Shown here in pieces: positions 63,787-64,000 of a stretch of DNA of 64,000 bases. Every line of letters starts with the position of its first letter. Positions within the stretch are counted from its first letter, which is position 1. This DNA comes from Cupriavidus pauculus (lineage in GTDB: Bacteria; Pseudomonadota; Gammaproteobacteria; Burkholderiales; Burkholderiaceae). The stretch lies in contig NZ_PJRP01000012.1 in assembly GCF_002858765.1 (NCBI RefSeq), positions 62,001 to 126,000 of the forward strand, given 5' to 3'. Position numbers and translations under genes: made by a program. A model generated the notes under the pieces. It made no database searches, was not told the origin of the DNA, and saw only the letters and a list, made by a program, of their open reading frames with translations.

Positions 63787-64000
63787 ATGTCACTGAAGGC
63801 AGGTCTCCGGATTCTTGATTTCCTGGCGTCGCAGGGCGAAGGCGCGGGGCTGGTTGTCATTGCCGAGGCGCTTGGCCTGCCGCGCAGCACCTGCCATCGC
63901 GTGCTGCATGAACTGGTCGACGGTGGCTATGTCCGGCAGCTGGTGGACCACAGCCGCTACATCCTGACGATGCGCATGACGTCGAACGGGCTCGAATTCC
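63787..64000 (+). CDS. IclR-family regulator (partial, N-terminal 71 residues)
   Basis: The frame runs off the window. It begins MSLKAGLRILDFLASQGEGA and continues with the HTH LVVIAEALGLPRSTCHRVLH and wing ELVDGGYVRQLVDHSRYIL, the IclR N-terminal domain. Divergent from the MFS-aroQ operon with palindromes between, so it is the likely regulator of it, as for many quinate, protocatechuate and shikimate regulators. The effector domain is beyond the window. Confidence 0.9.
   Translation, partial: MSLKAGLRILDFLASQGEGAGLVVIAEALGLPRSTCHRVLHELVDGGYVRQLVDHSRYILTMRMTSNGLEF

Overview
The window is GC-rich chromosomal DNA from a betaproteobacterium, most likely order Burkholderiales and close to Cupriavidus/Ralstonia. 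This is an inference from gene content: three orphan tripartite-tricarboxylate (Bug-type) solute-binding proteins, many LysR/GntR/IclR-controlled catabolic clusters, DUF3079, DUF2239 and DUF4142 proteins, and a selenocysteine formate dehydrogenase operon with its own selA and selB. I recognised no rRNA, tRNA, CRISPR array, insertion sequence or prophage. Four genes are broken by a stop or frameshift (MFS at 13177, DUF421 at 52869, cinA at 53453, a coiled-coil membrane protein at 61389).

Layout. 1-8016 (minus): formate dehydrogenase operon fdoG-fdoH-fdoI-fdhE-selA-selB, with an in-frame UGA at 7426-7428 and a classic bacterial SECIS hairpin directly after it. 8641-16634: a lipoprotein, two metal- or envelope-type small genes, a metallo-hydrolase, then a lysR / MFS (amber-interrupted) / M20 amidohydrolase cluster. 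16754-22857: a HutC-type GntR regulator facing two near-identical palindromic operators and a cluster of two fumarase/aspartase-superfamily lyases, a dicarboxylate symporter and a solute-binding protein. 22892-30764: EamA exporter, a PaoABC-like molybdenum aldehyde oxidoreductase, DUF899 protein, a regulator with HTH domains and a beta-propeller protein. 30859-35538: free-methionine sulfoxide reductase, bestrophin channel, metallo-hydrolase, ferritin-like protein, DUF1254/DUF1214 protein. 35688-41843: LysR-controlled organic acid cluster (solute-binding protein, CoA transferase, cyclase-family hydrolase, second solute-binding protein, CitE-like lyase).

42454-50460 is the most unusual part. 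A DUF2239 protein with a ribbon-helix-helix-like segment sits behind a promoter embedded between two TTACCCGGGT-type palindromes. Next to it lie DipZ (membrane CcdA domain fused to a thioredoxin-like domain), a two-component system, an Ohr peroxidase, a periplasmic thioredoxin related to the DipZ tail, a cupin, and two secreted tandem-repeat proteins (47574-48185 and 49990-50460) built from the same two short modules. I cannot assign the repeat proteins to a known family. Together the genes look like an envelope thiol/peroxide defence island with a new class of exported repeat protein.

50767-64000: a diguanylate cyclase, a candidate small RNA, a general-stress-type cluster (DUF2188, broken DUF421, broken cinA, NUDIX, DUF4142, small hydrophilic protein, BON), a glycosyltransferase, a collagen-like lipoprotein ending in a phage-tail-collar domain, an SBP56-type methanethiol oxidase-like protein with a membrane partner, and a divergent IclR / MFS-AroQ unit. 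The MFS-AroQ pair may serve quinate or shikimate use, although this AroQ has a substitution at a conserved active-site histidine.
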